Below, piece by piece: positions 36,859-45,442 of a stretch of 49,858 bases of DNA. The stretch lies in assembly GCA_014860575.1 (NCBI GenBank), contig JACZJK010000051.1, forward strand, positions 1-49,858, written 5' to 3'. Under the pieces are notes generated by a model. The model saw only the letters and a program-made list of their open reading frames with translations, was not told where the DNA came from and did not search any database. Every line of letters begins with the position of its first letter. The stretch's first letter is position 1. A program made the position numbers and the translations under genes. This DNA is from Bacteroidales bacterium (GTDB taxonomy: Bacteria; Bacteroidota; Bacteroidia; Bacteroidales; JAAYJT01).

Positions 36859-37515
36859 TCAATTCCCTAAACTTTCTAAATCAGTCAATAATTCATCCAA
36901 CTTTTTTAATACATTTCCGAAAATAACATTTAAATCCCACAGATAAATTCTAGCGCCGTAATAAGCCAAGGCAGCCATAATTAAAATTGCAATAATTATC
37001 CCAACCAGCGGCACTCCATATATTAGGTAGGTGCCGGGGTATACATGCAGTAATTCCCTGACAATCCGTTCGCCTAAATAAACATCCTTTACGTTGTTAA
37101 ACCAAAAACCCAGAATGAATGACATAAAAAAAACAGGATATATAAATGTGGCGATTCGCTTATTAATAGCAATTTGTTTTTTTATCCAATGACTAAAATT
37201 TTTGAGGTACTGATAACTGTTTTGTCCCTGATTAATCTTTTCCAAATCATTTAACAACCTCTTATTAATAAAAACCAGTACCATAAGCGTTACAAAAAAC
37301 AAAACACCCATAACCTGAATGTGCAGAAGCCAGGAAACAATCAGAAAGGCAAACGAGAAAGCAACAATTGCAATCAGATTTATCCTGAACATCCTTTTGA
37401 ACTTATCAATGATGTGAATTGACTTTCGGGTGTACAGACTGTTTATCTTTGGCGCTACCAATGCATCACTTTTAAGAAAGCCTTCTTTCCAAATATTTTC
37501 AATTGATTTTTCCAT
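36859..37515 (-). CDS. membrane protein cotranscribed with the ECF sigma factor
   Basis: 218 residues with two pairs of transmembrane helices (about residues 47-85 and 120-195) and a soluble N-terminal segment. It overlaps the sigma factor gene by 17 bp. In many Bacteroidota an ECF sigma gene is followed by an overlapping membrane protein of this size, which is a candidate anti-sigma factor; no zinc-binding anti-sigma motif (HxxxCxxC) is visible here, so the role is inferred from position only. Confidence 0.75.
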   Translation of the reverse strand: MEKSIENIWKEGFLKSDALVAPKINSLYTRKSIHIIDKFKRMFRINLIAIVAFSFAFLIVSWLLHIQVMGVLFFVTLMVLVFINKRLLNDLEKINQGQNSYQYLKNFSHWIKKQIAINKRIATFIYPVFFMSFILGFWFNNVKDVYLGERIVRELLHVYPGTYLIYGVPLVGIIIAILIMAALAYYGARIYLWDLNVIFGNVLKKLDELLTDLESLGN

Positions 37516-37990
37516 CTAATATTTTTTTTAATCTCATTTTAATTCGTTGAACACGCACACCAATATTATTGGGATTTGTCCCGATAATATCAGCGATTTC
37601 CTGATACGATTTTTCTTCCAGATAAAGCATGATAATGGCTCTGTCAATTTCTGATAGTTGTTTAATGGCTTCATATAATTGATTTAAAGATTCGTCTGAA
37701 AAGGCAGAATTATGTTCGGTTTCTTCTGCTGCCAAAGAATCAGAAACAAAATGCTGAACATTATTTTTCTTTTTCTTAAGTAAGGTTAAACAAACGTTTA
37801 ATGAAATTCGGTAAACCCAGGTACTCCATTCCGATTCCTCCCGAAAGTTCTCTTTGCTCCTCCAAATTTGCAAACATACTTCCTGAAAATAATCTTCAAA
37901 ATCCTCTTGTGAATTGGTATATGCCCTGCACAACTTGATGATTATTCCAGAAAAAGGTAAAATGTATGCTTTATAAAAATCGTTACTCAA
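37499..37990 (-). CDS. ECF-type RNA polymerase sigma factor
   Basis: 163 residues with the two-domain ECF layout. Region 2 is seen in RAYTNSQEDFEDYFQEVCLQIWRSKENFREESEWSTWVYRISLNVCLTLLKK, and region 4 in LSEIDRAIIMLYLEEKSYQEIADIIGTNPNNIGVRVQRIKMRLKKIL, a helix-turn-helix that reads the -35 element. It overlaps the following membrane gene and presumably directs this little operon among others. Signal unknown. Confidence 0.92.
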   Translation of the reverse strand: MSNDFYKAYILPFSGIIIKLCRAYTNSQEDFEDYFQEVCLQIWRSKENFREESEWSTWVYRISLNVCLTLLKKKKNNVQHFVSDSLAAEETEHNSAFSDESLNQLYEAIKQLSEIDRAIIMLYLEEKSYQEIADIIGTNPNNIGVRVQRIKMRLKKILDGKIN

Positions 37991-38046
37991 AACTGTTTTT
38001 TTAGTTAGTGGTGTAAGTCTTGAATTATTACACTGAAGTTTAATTT

Positions 38047-39090
38047 TTATCTTGAGCTTCTTTCTCTTCTAACAATTTTTACAATACGCTTATAAAAGAT
38101 TTCTGCTAAAGACCAGTTGTATCCGTCAAAGTTTGTTGTATTATTGAATTGGATTAAAACCATGTCCATGTCTTTGTGGTATTTTGCGATACTCTGATAA
38201 CCAACAAGCAGGCCTGTATGTTCATACACGTAGATAGATGAATAGATTTCCTGTTCACCTTTATTAAATACAGTACCATCTATTAATGCGCGCAGGAATA
38301 TACCCACATCCTCTGCTGTAGCCAACATTAAGCCTGTGTCTTCATACTTAAAATCTTTATCAACGCCAACATAATAGCCACTCATCACATCGTCTATATC
38401 CACTTCACTAAGTGAGCCGAAAGTGTTATTCAGCGCAAGTGGGTTTAAAATTTCCTCCTTGATATATTGCTGGTGGGGATAGCCCAATGATTTATCAATG
38501 AGGTCCTCAATCAATAAATAATTGGTATTTGAATAACCATAATCTTCACCTGGTTCAAAATCAGCTGGTAAATCCAGTGCATAATCAAGTGTTTCTTGTC
38601 TGTTTTTTGGCGGGTTTTTCCAATAATCAGGATGCTCAACAAAATTGGGAATGCCACTCCGATGTTGCAACATCATTCTCAAGGTTATTTTGTCTGAATA
38701 TTCAATTCTTCCCGCAAGTTCCGGAAAGTATTCAGCGAGTGTACCATCCAAAGATAAACGTCCTTCTTTGACTAATTTTGCGGTAGCAACAGCGATATAT
38801 AGCTTGGTAATACTGGCAATCTTAAATAAAGCTTGCGGGTAAGCAGGTATTTTATTTTTTCGGTCATGCCAGCCAGCGGCATAAAACTCCGGTAGCATCC
38901 CAGCTTGGTCCACGTAAACAATCATACCATCAAATCCATAACCAATTGCTTCATTTACTTGCTCCTCAACTGTATCTGGTAATGGCGTTAACCATACCTT
39001 TACCAAAATCCATGGCACAAAAAACATGGAAGTTATGGTTCCAATAAGCAATGCTATTCTGAGTATTCGTTTTGTTTGTTTCTTTTTCAC
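38047..39090 (-). CDS. serine hydrolase (class C beta-lactamase/PBP family)
   Basis: 347 residues with one N-terminal transmembrane anchor (ILRIALLIGTITSMFFVPWILV). KIASITKLYIAVATAKLVKEG has the SxxK nucleophile, YGYSNTNYLLIEDLID the YxN motif, and HTGLLVGYQSIAKYHKD the region of the third motif, where HTGLL takes the place of KTG (HxG, as in class C relatives). Likely an envelope hydrolase of the EstB/DAP type. Start codon GTG at 39090; the nearby ATG is out of frame. It is the first gene left of the clear cassette sites. Confidence 0.88.
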   Translation of the reverse strand: MKKKQTKRILRIALLIGTITSMFFVPWILVKVWLTPLPDTVEEQVNEAIGYGFDGMIVYVDQAGMLPEFYAAGWHDRKNKIPAYPQALFKIASITKLYIAVATAKLVKEGRLSLDGTLAEYFPELAGRIEYSDKITLRMMLQHRSGIPNFVEHPDYWKNPPKNRQETLDYALDLPADFEPGEDYGYSNTNYLLIEDLIDKSLGYPHQQYIKEEILNPLALNNTFGSLSEVDIDDVMSGYYVGVDKDFKYEDTGLMLATAEDVGIFLRALIDGTVFNKGEQEIYSSIYVYEHTGLLVGYQSIAKYHKDMDMVLIQFNNTTNFDGYNWSLAEIFYKRIVKIVRRERSSR

Positions 39091-39124
39091 AATATCATAT
39101 TTATATTAGGACAGGTCAGGCTTG

Positions 39125-39255
39125 CCACTACGGTGGATAGTATGGTGTCGTGCGGGATTACGAGGAAATTTCCTATCAGTTTACGCCAACTTTTTTACGA
39201 GCCACAAACGCCTGAAAATCTCTGAAACCCGCATGCACTATACCATGTGTTTTGC
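39125..39255. other. attC-like site I
   Basis: 131 bp, ends CCACTAC and GTTTTGC. Arms ATAGTATGGTGTCGTGCGGG and CCCGCATGCACTATACCAT pair with one unpaired base in the left arm, like the extrahelical bases of attC. Nearly identical in its body to the site at 45265-45396. It closes the cupin cassette. Confidence 0.8.
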
Positions 39256-39281
39256 GTTCGTGCCTTCTATCATTTTATTTC

Positions 39282-39845
39282 TTATTCCGTTTTTAATGGT
39301 GCCCCAACAACTTTCATATCATGATCCTCGAAAACTTTTGCTATTTCCTCTTTCGATGGAGGTGATGTCCATTGATCAGTCACTTGAAAAAATGATTCCA
39401 TCTTTCCTGCTGGTAAATAAGAAACGATCATCTTTCCTTTTTCTGTCAATTGAATAAAGGCGTGCTGAACATTCCTCGGAAGAAAAATTGTGTCACCTGA
39501 TTTCATTTGATATTTGTCCTCACCAACTTGAAACAAGTATTCGCCATCTATAACATAGAACCATTCATCCTGAAATAGATGAATATGCAAAGGTGGACCG
39601 CCATTTGGACTAAGCCCGGTTTGCTCAAACACAGCTAAATCATTTTCAGTGTCAGTTCCGGAAATTTTAATGTCTAACGTGTTTTGAGTCACACCTTTCA
39701 TTTTGTAGTGTTTTCCAAATCTGGCTTCACCTGCAATTACTTTAAATCCTTTTTTCATTCTCATGGGAATTATTGATTCAATTTTAGCAAATAGAAGTGT
39801 AGGTATTATTGCAAGTGCTGATATAACAAAGTTTCTTCTTTTCAT
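39282..39845 (-). CDS. exported cupin-domain protein
   Basis: 187 residues from the ATG at 39845; a GTG at 39851 is an alternative that overlaps the stop of the next gene upstream. The N-terminus KRRNFVISALAIIPTLLFA is a signal sequence with a twin Arg, perhaps Tat-type. The cupin barrel has HIHLFQDEWFYVIDGEYLFQVGEDKYQMKSGD and PRNVQHAFIQLTEKGK; the metal-ligand pattern H-x-H...E...H is present. Such domains bind small molecules or act as dioxygenases; no specific role can be given. It shares a cassette with the SnoaL-like pseudogene. Confidence 0.82.
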   Translation of the reverse strand: MKRRNFVISALAIIPTLLFAKIESIIPMRMKKGFKVIAGEARFGKHYKMKGVTQNTLDIKISGTDTENDLAVFEQTGLSPNGGPPLHIHLFQDEWFYVIDGEYLFQVGEDKYQMKSGDTIFLPRNVQHAFIQLTEKGKMIVSYLPAGKMESFFQVTDQWTSPPSKEEIAKVFEDHDMKVVGAPLKTE

Positions 39846-39847
39846 TT

Positions 39848-40293
39848 TCACTTGTTTAGTAGGCTCATTATTTTCATAATAAGATCTGGTGGTGGTTTCA
39901 TCCCAAGTTGTTCCATGAGGGCCAATTTATCCGGAACACCCCAGTATTCAATTTGTTTCCCATTGTCGAATCCCATAATATCGATTACAGTCATCTCAAT
40001 TTTTTTACCTGTCGGAAACATAGGTTCAAATTTGTTTTTATGTGCACCCCATCCTGTCATTCTACCCCATACCCTGGAGCCGTTCATAATCATATCATCA
40101 ATGGTTAATGAAAAATCTGGAAATGAATAGTGCAGACTGTTAATTGCCTTTTTAACTCCTTCAACATTGGGAGGGAAGAATCCATACTGATGTTCAACAA
40201 AGTTTGGGGAAGAATATGTGTCAAAAACAGATACGTCACCTTTGCTGATCCTTCATCAATTAAAGTTTTGAAAATTTCTTCATTCGCTTTCAT
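39848..40293 (-). pseudogene. SnoaL-like ester cyclase gene with one frameshift
   Basis: The first part (MKANEEIFKTLIDEGSAK) is in one frame and the remainder, GDVSVFDTYSSPNFVEHQYG to LIMKIMSLLNK, in another. Restoring one base in the short A-run at 40242-40244 gives a single 148-codon SnoaL-like frame with the expected SHORT sequence order (VEHQYGF, YSFPDFSLTIDDMI, GSRVWGRMTGWGAH). These NTF2-fold proteins are cyclases or isomerases. The damage may be genuine or a sequencing error. It is the 5' gene of a two-gene cassette. Confidence 0.82.
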
Positions 40294-40410
40294 ATCGGCA
40301 ATATTGTTAATGTTTTGTCTTCTTAAAGTATCTTAATGTTTAGACTGATACAATAACAAATAAGCAAGATTATAGTTAAGGGAGAGTACCATTATGTGCA
40401 CTAGCATGAC

Positions 40411-40542
40411 GCACAACGGTTTTCGTTTATGACTTGTGGCGGTTTCCGAAGTACTTTCTTGTCGGCATACACCAAACTTACTTAAATGCACAAAGCTTGA
40501 ATATACCAATTCACCCGTCAGAAGTTATATGCGCTGTTAGCG
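40411..40542. other. attC-like site H
   Basis: 132 bp, ends GCACAAC and GTTAGCG. Arms TTTATGACTTGTGGCGG and CACCCGTCAGAAGTTATATG pair imperfectly. Closes the propeller cassette (GTTAGCGGC against GCCGCCAAC, 8/9). Confidence 0.75.
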
Positions 40543-40561
40543 GCTGCTCTTCTTTCAATTA

Positions 40562-41674
40562 TCATGGTTTGAATTTTTCAAATGTATTGCCATTGAATTT
40601 GCATACTCCAGCTTCATGTGTGCCAAGCCATAGTTCGCCTTGTTTGTCTTTGTAAATGGAGAATAGCTTAATATCCCTGGAACCATCTTTGACAGAATAA
40701 TGGGTGAGAGTTTTTCCCTGCCTGACTTCGTCATTCAGGCGGGCATCATATCGCCAAACTCCCTGTTCATAAGTCACCATCCAAAGGTCTCCTTTATTAT
40801 CTTCGATAACGGACATGAAGTAAATCATATCCTTTCCTTCCGGTGATTTTACATTGTCAATTCCCCTTTCCCGTTTATAGTTTATTAAAATTTTGTCCTG
40901 TTCGATTAAACTGCTTGGAAGGATATTGTATCGATAGCTGGTATTGCAGAACCAAAATTTTCCTTGTTTGTCTTCAATAATGGAACGGATACCAAATTGA
41001 CCACCCCCTTCTATTAATGTCAAATGCTTTTCATACATCCAACTCAGTGTTTTGCCATCAAAGCGACAAATGCCAAAGTTTGACGTTCCGAGCCAAAGAA
41101 TTCCTTTGCTGTCCTCATAAATAGTATAGACTTCATACGGGTTATATGGAGGATTTGGATTTGTGGAATAAAATTCGTCTTCAAGATAATGTTTTGGGAA
41201 TTCCAAATGATAAAGCATTTCTCCATCATACCGATAAGGTCCATTTTTACCAGGCCCATTGAACCACAAATCATCCGGTTCCAGCTTCCATTCAGTACTT
41301 TCTATTACCGGCAAGGTGGTAAATTTTTGTCCGTCAAATTTGCTGATGCCGTCCAAAGTGGTGAAAAAAATGTTGCCTGATTTATCTTCCTTGATTTCCC
41401 GAATACGGTCGCTACACAAGCCGTCTTTGGTTGCAAAATGGAGAATGGTTTTTCCGTCATAGCGAAATACACCTTGCCCATCACTACCAAACCAATAGTC
41501 ATTATTGTTGGCTTGAAAGACAACGAATATTGTCTTATCAAGTTCTGAAACCGTGTCTCCTATAGTTGTTTTGTTTGTCTGTTTTGAATTGATGTCAACC
41601 GTTTTTTGATTTTGTCCATTGCAGGAAGTGAATACAGTTAAGATACTTAATAAAAGAAGTGTGTATAATTTCAT
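40562..41674 (-). CDS. propeller (reg_prop) lipoprotein in a cassette
   Basis: 370 residues from the ATG at 41674 (MKLYTLLLLSILTVFTSC); the upstream extension to 41770 would read through the cassette site and is rejected. After the lipobox Cys comes a reg_prop propeller (NNDYWFGSDGQGVFRYDGKTIL, DKSGNIFFTTLDGISKFDG, DSKGILWLGTSNFGICRFDG, DNKGDLWMVTYEQGVWRYD, DKQGELWLGTHEAGVCKFNG). It is a relative of 25355-26461. Envelope sensor or binding protein without an attached kinase. Confidence 0.85.
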   Translation of the reverse strand: MKLYTLLLLSILTVFTSCNGQNQKTVDINSKQTNKTTIGDTVSELDKTIFVVFQANNNDYWFGSDGQGVFRYDGKTILHFATKDGLCSDRIREIKEDKSGNIFFTTLDGISKFDGQKFTTLPVIESTEWKLEPDDLWFNGPGKNGPYRYDGEMLYHLEFPKHYLEDEFYSTNPNPPYNPYEVYTIYEDSKGILWLGTSNFGICRFDGKTLSWMYEKHLTLIEGGGQFGIRSIIEDKQGKFWFCNTSYRYNILPSSLIEQDKILINYKRERGIDNVKSPEGKDMIYFMSVIEDNKGDLWMVTYEQGVWRYDARLNDEVRQGKTLTHYSVKDGSRDIKLFSIYKDKQGELWLGTHEAGVCKFNGNTFEKFKP

Positions 41675-41733
41675 TGTTTGACTGTTCGTTTTAAGTCTGT
41701 CGGTTGATGTTTGCAGTGTCGCCATAGGGTTGC

Positions 41734-41863
41734 CGCCAACGGTTAGTATAAGAATAGTAGCCGACTGCAAAGGACTTTCTTGTCAAGTTACAGAAAAGTT
41801 AAAGCGGGCTGCACATTATGATTTTAATGCTATCCCGGCTATTATTTTTATACATTGTTACCA
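41734..41863. other. attC-like site G
   Basis: 130 bp, ends CGCCAAC and GTTACCA. Arms GTATAAGAATAGTAGCCG and CGGCTATTATTTTTATAC pair over 18 positions with two wobble pairs. Closes the S41 peptidase cassette. Confidence 0.82.
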
Positions 41864-41898
41864 AACCGTATTTTTATTGATGATAGTTGAGTTATTTC

Positions 41899-43314
41899 TT
41901 AATTCTCTAAATAATCAACAGCAAATTGAATCCAATCTTTTACAGATTCATCCAGATAAATATCAGGTTGAACTCCAATATTGTCTATAGGGTAATCGGG
42001 AAGTCTTCTGGCTCTCCACGCTGGTAGAAGTAGATTGTAATTATCGCAACCAAATTTGAAATAGTAAGCTGAAGCGTAATCCAATGCCCCATAAGTGGGC
42101 GTTCCTAATATCTTTACTTTTTTACTCTGCTTCATACTAAATACAAAGGCCTCTCCCTGACTGCCAACCATCTTATTAGCTAAGATTATAACCTGTTCTG
42201 GACTATGTTCTGCAATTTTCACTTCAGTTATAGAAACATCTGTAGAATCGGGATTCACAAATTCTCCTACATTGGCCTTAAAGAGCTTAATCCATCCCGT
42301 AACCATTTTCTTATCTGCCGCATACTGTTCTTCATCAGGAGTTATATCAATCCAGTGTTGCAAAGTTTCAATTACTGTTGGGGTTGCTAACCATTCTGTT
42401 CCCAATGACCTAATATTATTTGTACAGATGTAAGGCAGTAGCTTTTCGTAGGCATTGCCTGTACCTCCAGAATTATCTCTTATATCTATAATAAGGTTCT
42501 CATAGTTTTCGAGGAGCTCAATATTATCATTAATTAAATTCTCAATTCGTTCAACATTAGCTTGTTCAAAACTGGACAAACGCAATAAAACGGTTTTGTC
42601 AGTTAATTTCTTAAAATAGAAACCTTCAATCTCATCCATTTTCATTTGAATTTCATTTTCGGTAAGCGCTGGTTTCGGTAGTTCCTTTAAAAAGACGGAT
42701 TTGGTATTTTTAAAAGACAAAATGGCTCCATCAAACAACTCATAGTTGTCTTCTCTTAATGAATGGTCACCCATAAAATAATTAGCCTTTCCATCTTTCA
42801 TTAAGCTAAACTTAATCTCATTGGCTTTCCAGGATTTGTTATCACTTTCAATAATAAATGCCTGATATTCGTCATTCATATTGATAATGCCAACTTTATA
42901 AGAACCCAATTTCCAAACACCTTCCAGTTCGTCGGTAGAATTTGAGATATGCTCATAAAAGTTCTCCAGATTAATTTCTATTTTTGAGTAGCTTTTACTT
43001 CCCATTTCTTCAGTTTGGGCTACTTCTTCTTCACCATTTTTCGATAGTGTAATATGACCATCCTTAAAATAATCTAAATAGGATTCTAATAAATCAAAAC
43101 AATCTTTTTCTTGAATACTTTTCGATTTAACTCTCAAGTCATTCTTTAAGCTGTTGTAGATTAATTTATTACTCGTTTTCTCCTTAAATCCGGGATAATC
43201 GCTTTCCACTCTTTCTATTAATTGGCTTAATGCCTGTTCGCAGTTACAGTCAGTCTGAGAAAAGGAGTCTAAGGCTAAGCCTAAAATTAGAAATGTTAAA
43301 ATACAATTTTTCAT
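41899..43314 (-). CDS. exported S41 family (tail-specific/C-terminal processing) peptidase
   Basis: 471 residues with a signal peptide (ILTFLILGLALDSFSQ). The C-terminal half has the S41 fold: NLIIDIRDNSGGTGNAY, VIILANKMVGSQGEAFVFSMKQSKKVKILGTPTYGALDYA with the presumed catalytic Ser in GSQGEAF, and LPDYPIDNIGVQPDIYLDESVKDWI. The N-terminal half is a helical domain with a DCNC start, as in many Bacteroidota S41 proteins; no PDZ domain is obvious. Periplasmic protease of unknown target. Cassette boundaries agree 8/8 (GTTACCAA and TTGGTAAC). Confidence 0.87.
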   Translation of the reverse strand: MKNCILTFLILGLALDSFSQTDCNCEQALSQLIERVESDYPGFKEKTSNKLIYNSLKNDLRVKSKSIQEKDCFDLLESYLDYFKDGHITLSKNGEEEVAQTEEMGSKSYSKIEINLENFYEHISNSTDELEGVWKLGSYKVGIINMNDEYQAFIIESDNKSWKANEIKFSLMKDGKANYFMGDHSLREDNYELFDGAILSFKNTKSVFLKELPKPALTENEIQMKMDEIEGFYFKKLTDKTVLLRLSSFEQANVERIENLINDNIELLENYENLIIDIRDNSGGTGNAYEKLLPYICTNNIRSLGTEWLATPTVIETLQHWIDITPDEEQYAADKKMVTGWIKLFKANVGEFVNPDSTDVSITEVKIAEHSPEQVIILANKMVGSQGEAFVFSMKQSKKVKILGTPTYGALDYASAYYFKFGCDNYNLLLPAWRARRLPDYPIDNIGVQPDIYLDESVKDWIQFAVDYLEN

Positions 43315-43483
43315 GATGGTAATTTTAATTATTAAATTGAGTTATCATGAGTATGACGTTTAGACTTACAGCCTTGTTACAAGACAATCCAGAAGAATGT
43401 GTAATTTTACTAGGCTTAGCATATTGAAACATTACATGTTTTTAGACGCTTTTGTATCAGGTTGTAGGGTTTTTATATATGGT

Positions 43484-43618
43484 TGGTAACGGTTTCGGGC
43501 TTTGCGTTCGTGCGGGATTTCAGGGCATAAAACTGTCAACCCAGCACTAAAGCCTATTTGAAAAACTGAACTTAAATTTAAGCACTTCACCCCGCATAAC
43601 GAAAAACCCGTGTTATAC
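43484..43618. other. attC-like site F
   Basis: 135 bp, ends TGGTAAC and GTTATAC. Arms GGTTTCGGGCTTTGCGTTCGTGCGGG (imperfect, about 43491-43516) and CCCGCATAACGAAAAACCCG. Contains the AAATTTAAGCACTTC core shared with other sites. Closes the T9SS cargo cassette. Confidence 0.72.
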
Positions 43619-43646
43619 CTAGTGCTTCCTGTGTCATCTGTGTTCG

Positions 43647-44423
43647 TCAATCAGCGATTATTAATTTGTTTGTTGCTATTATTTTATTGTCTTGTGTTAG
43701 GCGAATAAAATAAACTCCGCTTGGTAAATTGTCTCGGTTAATAGTAATTGTCTGCCCCGAAATATTTCTTATTTTTTTTATTGTCTGCCCAAAACAATTG
43801 TAAACCGAAAGAGTTGCGTTTTTTAAAATATTGTCTGTCTGCAAAGTTGTTTGATTGTTGAATGGGTTAGGGAAAATTTTAGCTGACTGTTTTTGTTCAA
43901 GAGAATTTATTCCTGTCACTTGCTGAAGGTTTATCAAGTCAAAGTAACCGTAACCTTGAATAGGTCCGCCTACAAGTCCGCCATATAAAACTACCAGTGC
44001 AGTATCTCCAGTAGAAAGAGAAAAACTTGATTGAACATTTAACTGTGTCCACGAAGTTGAATATGTTGTGTCCCCTGCTTGAAGTGTAATAATTCCGTTA
44101 TTTATTTTACCAAAATAAAGTCCGATAGGTGGTGATGTTTGTGCAAACGCCCATCCAGAAAGCATATATGTTTGTCCATTTGTAATTGTAGGAATTTTTT
44201 GGTAAGCGTAGCCCGGAAAACATCCTTGCGTGTTTCCACCATTAACTTTAATGCACCAATTGCCTCCACCTGTCGGTGCATTATTAAACGAAATTGCACC
44301 GCAAGTCCATTCCCAATTTGATAAGTCAGGATTTGAACCATTTTCAAAACTACCATTTAAAATTTGTCCCTGTGCAGTTATAATACTGAGAGATACTGTC
44401 AAGATGAATAAAAGTTGTTTCAT
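43647..44423 (-). CDS. T9SS-exported protein in a cassette
   Basis: 258 residues from the ATG at 44423 (MKQLLFILTVSLSIITAQG signal peptide); the frame begins 8 codons earlier. Residues 20-170 form a carbohydrate-binding-like jelly-roll (NGSFENGSNPDLSNWEW, AYQKIPTITNGQTYMLSGWAF, TYSTSWTQLNVQSSFSLSTGDTALVVLYGG). The last 80 residues (IFPNPFNNQTTLQT, GVYFIRLTQDNKIIATNKLIIAD) are a type A sorting domain. The domain order fits a secreted adhesin or binding protein. Because only Bacteroidota use this signal, the cassette's gene was evidently recruited within the phylum. Confidence 0.85.
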   Translation of the reverse strand: MKQLLFILTVSLSIITAQGQILNGSFENGSNPDLSNWEWTCGAISFNNAPTGGGNWCIKVNGGNTQGCFPGYAYQKIPTITNGQTYMLSGWAFAQTSPPIGLYFGKINNGIITLQAGDTTYSTSWTQLNVQSSFSLSTGDTALVVLYGGLVGGPIQGYGYFDLINLQQVTGINSLEQKQSAKIFPNPFNNQTTLQTDNILKNATLSVYNCFGQTIKKIRNISGQTITINRDNLPSGVYFIRLTQDNKIIATNKLIIAD

Positions 44424-44505
44424 TGTATTTTGTTTTATCATTGTCATTGTTGAGTAATTGTCTGCACGAAAAACTGTCTATGGAAAACGGTCTTCATAGC
44501 ATTGG

Positions 44506-44637
44506 GCATAACGAGTGGCAATAAGAAATGTAGGGCATTTCAAAGCACCTACCTATCAAGCTACCAAGCCTTTTATTAAAAGTAATGTCGTTCAAATTTA
44601 TCACTTTCCGCCCTATGTTTTTTATTGCGTGTTGTGT
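44506..44637. other. attC-like site E
   Basis: 132 bp, ends GCATAAC and GTTGTGT. Arms GCAATAAGAAATGTAGGGC and GCCCTATGTTTTTTATTGC pair well. The stop codon of the next gene lies inside it. Right end complements the left end of site D over 10/10 bases. Confidence 0.85.
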
Positions 44638-45032
44638 GGCGTATTTCTACTTTTTTTAATCAAGCTTTTGTCTATTAAAAACAATGGGACAAGTACAGAA
44701 ATGTAAGCAAGAAAATCCCAAGTGTCAAATGTCGAATCGTAAATCTTAAAATATTGCAAAGTTTCAATTCCAAAGCATACTATCAGAAATATTACCAAAG
44801 TTCTATTTGGTGTAAAAAAACGTGTCCATGAATTGTTTGTTTTGTATGTAAAAAGTCCCCGAAATAATATATAGTTCCAGGCAGGCCCCGCTATATCAAG
44901 CAAGTATCCCTTCCAAAATCTTCCAAAATCAATCCAAATTGTCGATAATCCTAATATACCAAAAAACAAAAGTGCTGTAGCCCAATAAGGTGCATTCTTG
45001 TTATGTTTTGCATCTAAAGTTGATTTCTCCAT
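44622..45032 (-). CDS. hypothetical membrane protein in a cassette
   Basis: 136 residues from the ATG at 45032, which follows the stop of the small upstream gene by one base; the frame itself goes up to 45065. Four hydrophobic helices (YWATALLFFGILGLSTIWI, GPAWNYILFRGLF, LVIFLIVCFGIETLQYF, WDFLAYISVLVPLFLI). The pattern GIETLQYF...STFDTWDFLAY resembles VanZ-like or DUF2809-like small membrane proteins, but I cannot assign it. The last residues (TPHNTQ) are encoded by the attC site itself. Confidence 0.75.
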   Translation of the reverse strand: MEKSTLDAKHNKNAPYWATALLFFGILGLSTIWIDFGRFWKGYLLDIAGPAWNYILFRGLFTYKTNNSWTRFFTPNRTLVIFLIVCFGIETLQYFKIYDSTFDTWDFLAYISVLVPLFLIDKSLIKKSRNTPHNTQ

Positions 45033-45033
45033 A

Positions 45034-45180
45034 TTAAGGATTATGTTTTTCAATTTTTTCCTCAATTCTTTTTAGGATTTCTTTTATTTCATTATGTCTT
45101 TTGTCCTGTTTGATTTGAAGCATAAAAACTTGAAATGCAATGGGAACAAGAATTACAACTATTACAGTTATTCCATTCAT
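45034..45180 (-). CDS. 48-residue single-span membrane protein
   Basis: The ATG at 45178-45180 is preceded by AAAGGAGG with 7 bp spacing, a strong Shine-Dalgarno sequence that is unusual in Bacteroidota. The product starts MNGITVIVVILVPIAFQVF, one transmembrane helix, followed by a charged helix (LQIKQDKRHNEIKEILKRIEEK). Its TAA is one base before the ATG of 44622-45032, so the two form a tight pair. Too short for routine ORF calling. Function unknown. Confidence 0.65.
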   Translation of the reverse strand: MNGITVIVVILVPIAFQVFMLQIKQDKRHNEIKEILKRIEEKIEKHNP

Positions 45181-45264
45181 AATTACTCCTCCTTTATTTA
45201 ATTAATATTACTTTCATTTATCTGATTAACAAAATTATTTCCCGTTTTAGTTTTCTAATATGCC

Positions 45265-45396
45265 ACACAACGTTTGATGGTATGGTGTCGTGCGGGATTA
45301 CGAAGCGATTTCCTATCAGTTTACACCAAAGTTTTTTACGAGCCACGAACCTTCAAAAACCGCTGAAACCCGCATGCACTATACCATGTGTTGGGC
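45265..45396. other. attC-like site D
   Basis: 132 bp, ends ACACAAC and GTTGGGC. Arms GATGGTATGGTGTCGTGCGGG (imperfect) and CCCGCATGCACTATACCATG. The two ends of this site do not match each other, but GTTGGGCGT complements the left end of site C (ACGCCCAAC, 9/9). Body nearly the same as site I. Confidence 0.87.
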
Positions 45397-45442
45397 GTAT
45401 GTAGCTTTTTAACCTATTATTATTTCTCAGTCCCAATAAAAA

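Noticed and set aside
38004-38013. GTTAGTGGTG as a possible cassette core pairing with GCCACTAC at 39124
   Set aside because: The match requires a one-base gap and there is no palindromic body, since the sigma factor gene begins right beside it.
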